Shown one piece after another: positions 27,239-27,558 of a DNA stretch of 27,558 bases. The notes under the pieces were generated by a model that saw only the letters and a program-made list of their open reading frames with translations, was not told where the DNA came from and searched no databases. The stretch is from the IMG/VR virus record IMGVR_UViG_3300037502_003250, positions 1 to 27,558 of that record; one strand, written 5' to 3'. Origin of the DNA: a virus. The stretch's first letter is position 1; every line of letters begins with the position of its first letter. Made by a program: the position numbers and the translations under genes.

Positions 27239-27260
27239 AAAAGCCGGAGCCCATCCCGGC
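27239..27260 (-). terminator. Candidate intrinsic terminator
   Basis: Minus strand GCCGG-(8)-CCGGC stem followed by TTTT. It would end the transcript of the partial gene at the right edge. Confidence 0.6.
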
Positions 27261-27276
27261 ATGGGGCCACCAAGAA

Positions 27277-27558
27277 CTAGCTTCGAGCTTCGTTCAGGGC
27301 TTTGTTCACAACTTTGATCGCAGCGTCAACGAATCGGTTGATCTTTGCCAACTGCGCCTTAGCATGCTTCCTTTCTTCCGGCCCAAGATCACCCGCGAGG
27401 GATTCGCAAAGCATATGACCGTCCTCGTAAAACTCGCCACGTCGTTCGACCGCAAGATCGAGCAATTGGTTTATCGAATAATCTTCTGGTTTTTTGTTGT
27501 CGACGTCGCACCAGTTCTCCAGCACACAATTCAGTTCTTCGATTCGCTGTAGTTTTTT
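27277..27558 (-). CDS. Unrecognised protein, partial at the right edge
   Basis: The frame is open to the right edge of the window without a stop, so the gene is truncated here. The visible part has LQRIEELNCVLENWCDVDN, INQLLDLAVERRGEFYED and a helical EERKHAKAQLAKINRFVDAAIKVV block. An internal GTG at 27525 is a less likely start. I do not recognise it. Confidence 0.7.
   Translation of the reverse strand, partial: KKLQRIEELNCVLENWCDVDNKKPEDYSINQLLDLAVERRGEFYEDGHMLCESLAGDLGPEERKHAKAQLAKINRFVDAAIKVVNKALNEARS

Overview
This window reads as part of a tailed-phage genome, or a prophage, from a bacterium that is probably a planctomycete. The phage call rests on a large terminase (9251-10714) with a likely small terminase just upstream, an ERF annealase, a PD-(D/E)XK nuclease, a RusA resolvase, an SF2 helicase, several HNH proteins, a DUF5131 (Gp37/Gp68) protein and very tight packing with ATGA, TAATG and GTGA junctions. 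The host guess rests on a small secreted Cys-rich protein (20877-21311) with CxNGxC and NCCYSGRR-like motifs that I associate with planctomycete exported proteins, plus a CsrA homologue. Both are suggestive only. No portal, capsid, tail, lysis or integrase gene is visible.

Almost everything is on the minus strand, so transcription runs from right to left. Only a partial gene at the left edge is on the plus strand. From right to left: (1) 27.5-21.4 kb holds a CsrA homologue, a membrane mini-protein, a Ycf46-like AAA ATPase with its Walker B segment placed before Walker A, a coiled-coil protein, DUF1257 (Ycf35-like), a small CxxC protein, DUF2997 and a recombination nuclease. (2) 21.3-20.6 kb holds the secreted protein and two tandem tRNA-like elements that lack a complete cloverleaf. 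(3) 20.6-14.7 kb is the DNA replication and recombination block: HNH, ERF, a ParB-like protein with a zinc ribbon, helicase, HNH and RusA. (4) 14.6-12.6 kb holds a sigma-like factor behind a possible promoter, three very small genes, a possible non-coding RNA ending in a strong terminator, and a second ParB-like protein. (5) 12.6-8.5 kb holds a methyltransferase-fold protein, DUF5131, the terminase pair and a GYF-like membrane protein. (6) 8.5-8.38 kb is a regulatory block packed with repeats. (7) 8.3-0.3 kb is a run of small accessory genes: coiled coil, GNAT, membrane-anchored HNH, tandem paralogues, DUF6884, a DUF7694-like protein, a winged helix and others.

The most striking signal is repeat structure laid over this gene map. 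The 14-bp palindrome TGGCAACGTTGCCA (called family 1 here) occurs 17 times exactly and three more times with small changes. A second, A/T-flanked imperfect palindrome (family 2) occurs about 14 times and shares the GCAACGTTGC core. Seven copies of each lie together as composites, mostly between genes. Copies inside genes use only two of the three reading frames. A third short motif (GGYGGCATTG, called family 3 here) recurs upstream of genes. Together these look like a genome-wide binding-site or signal system of unknown function.
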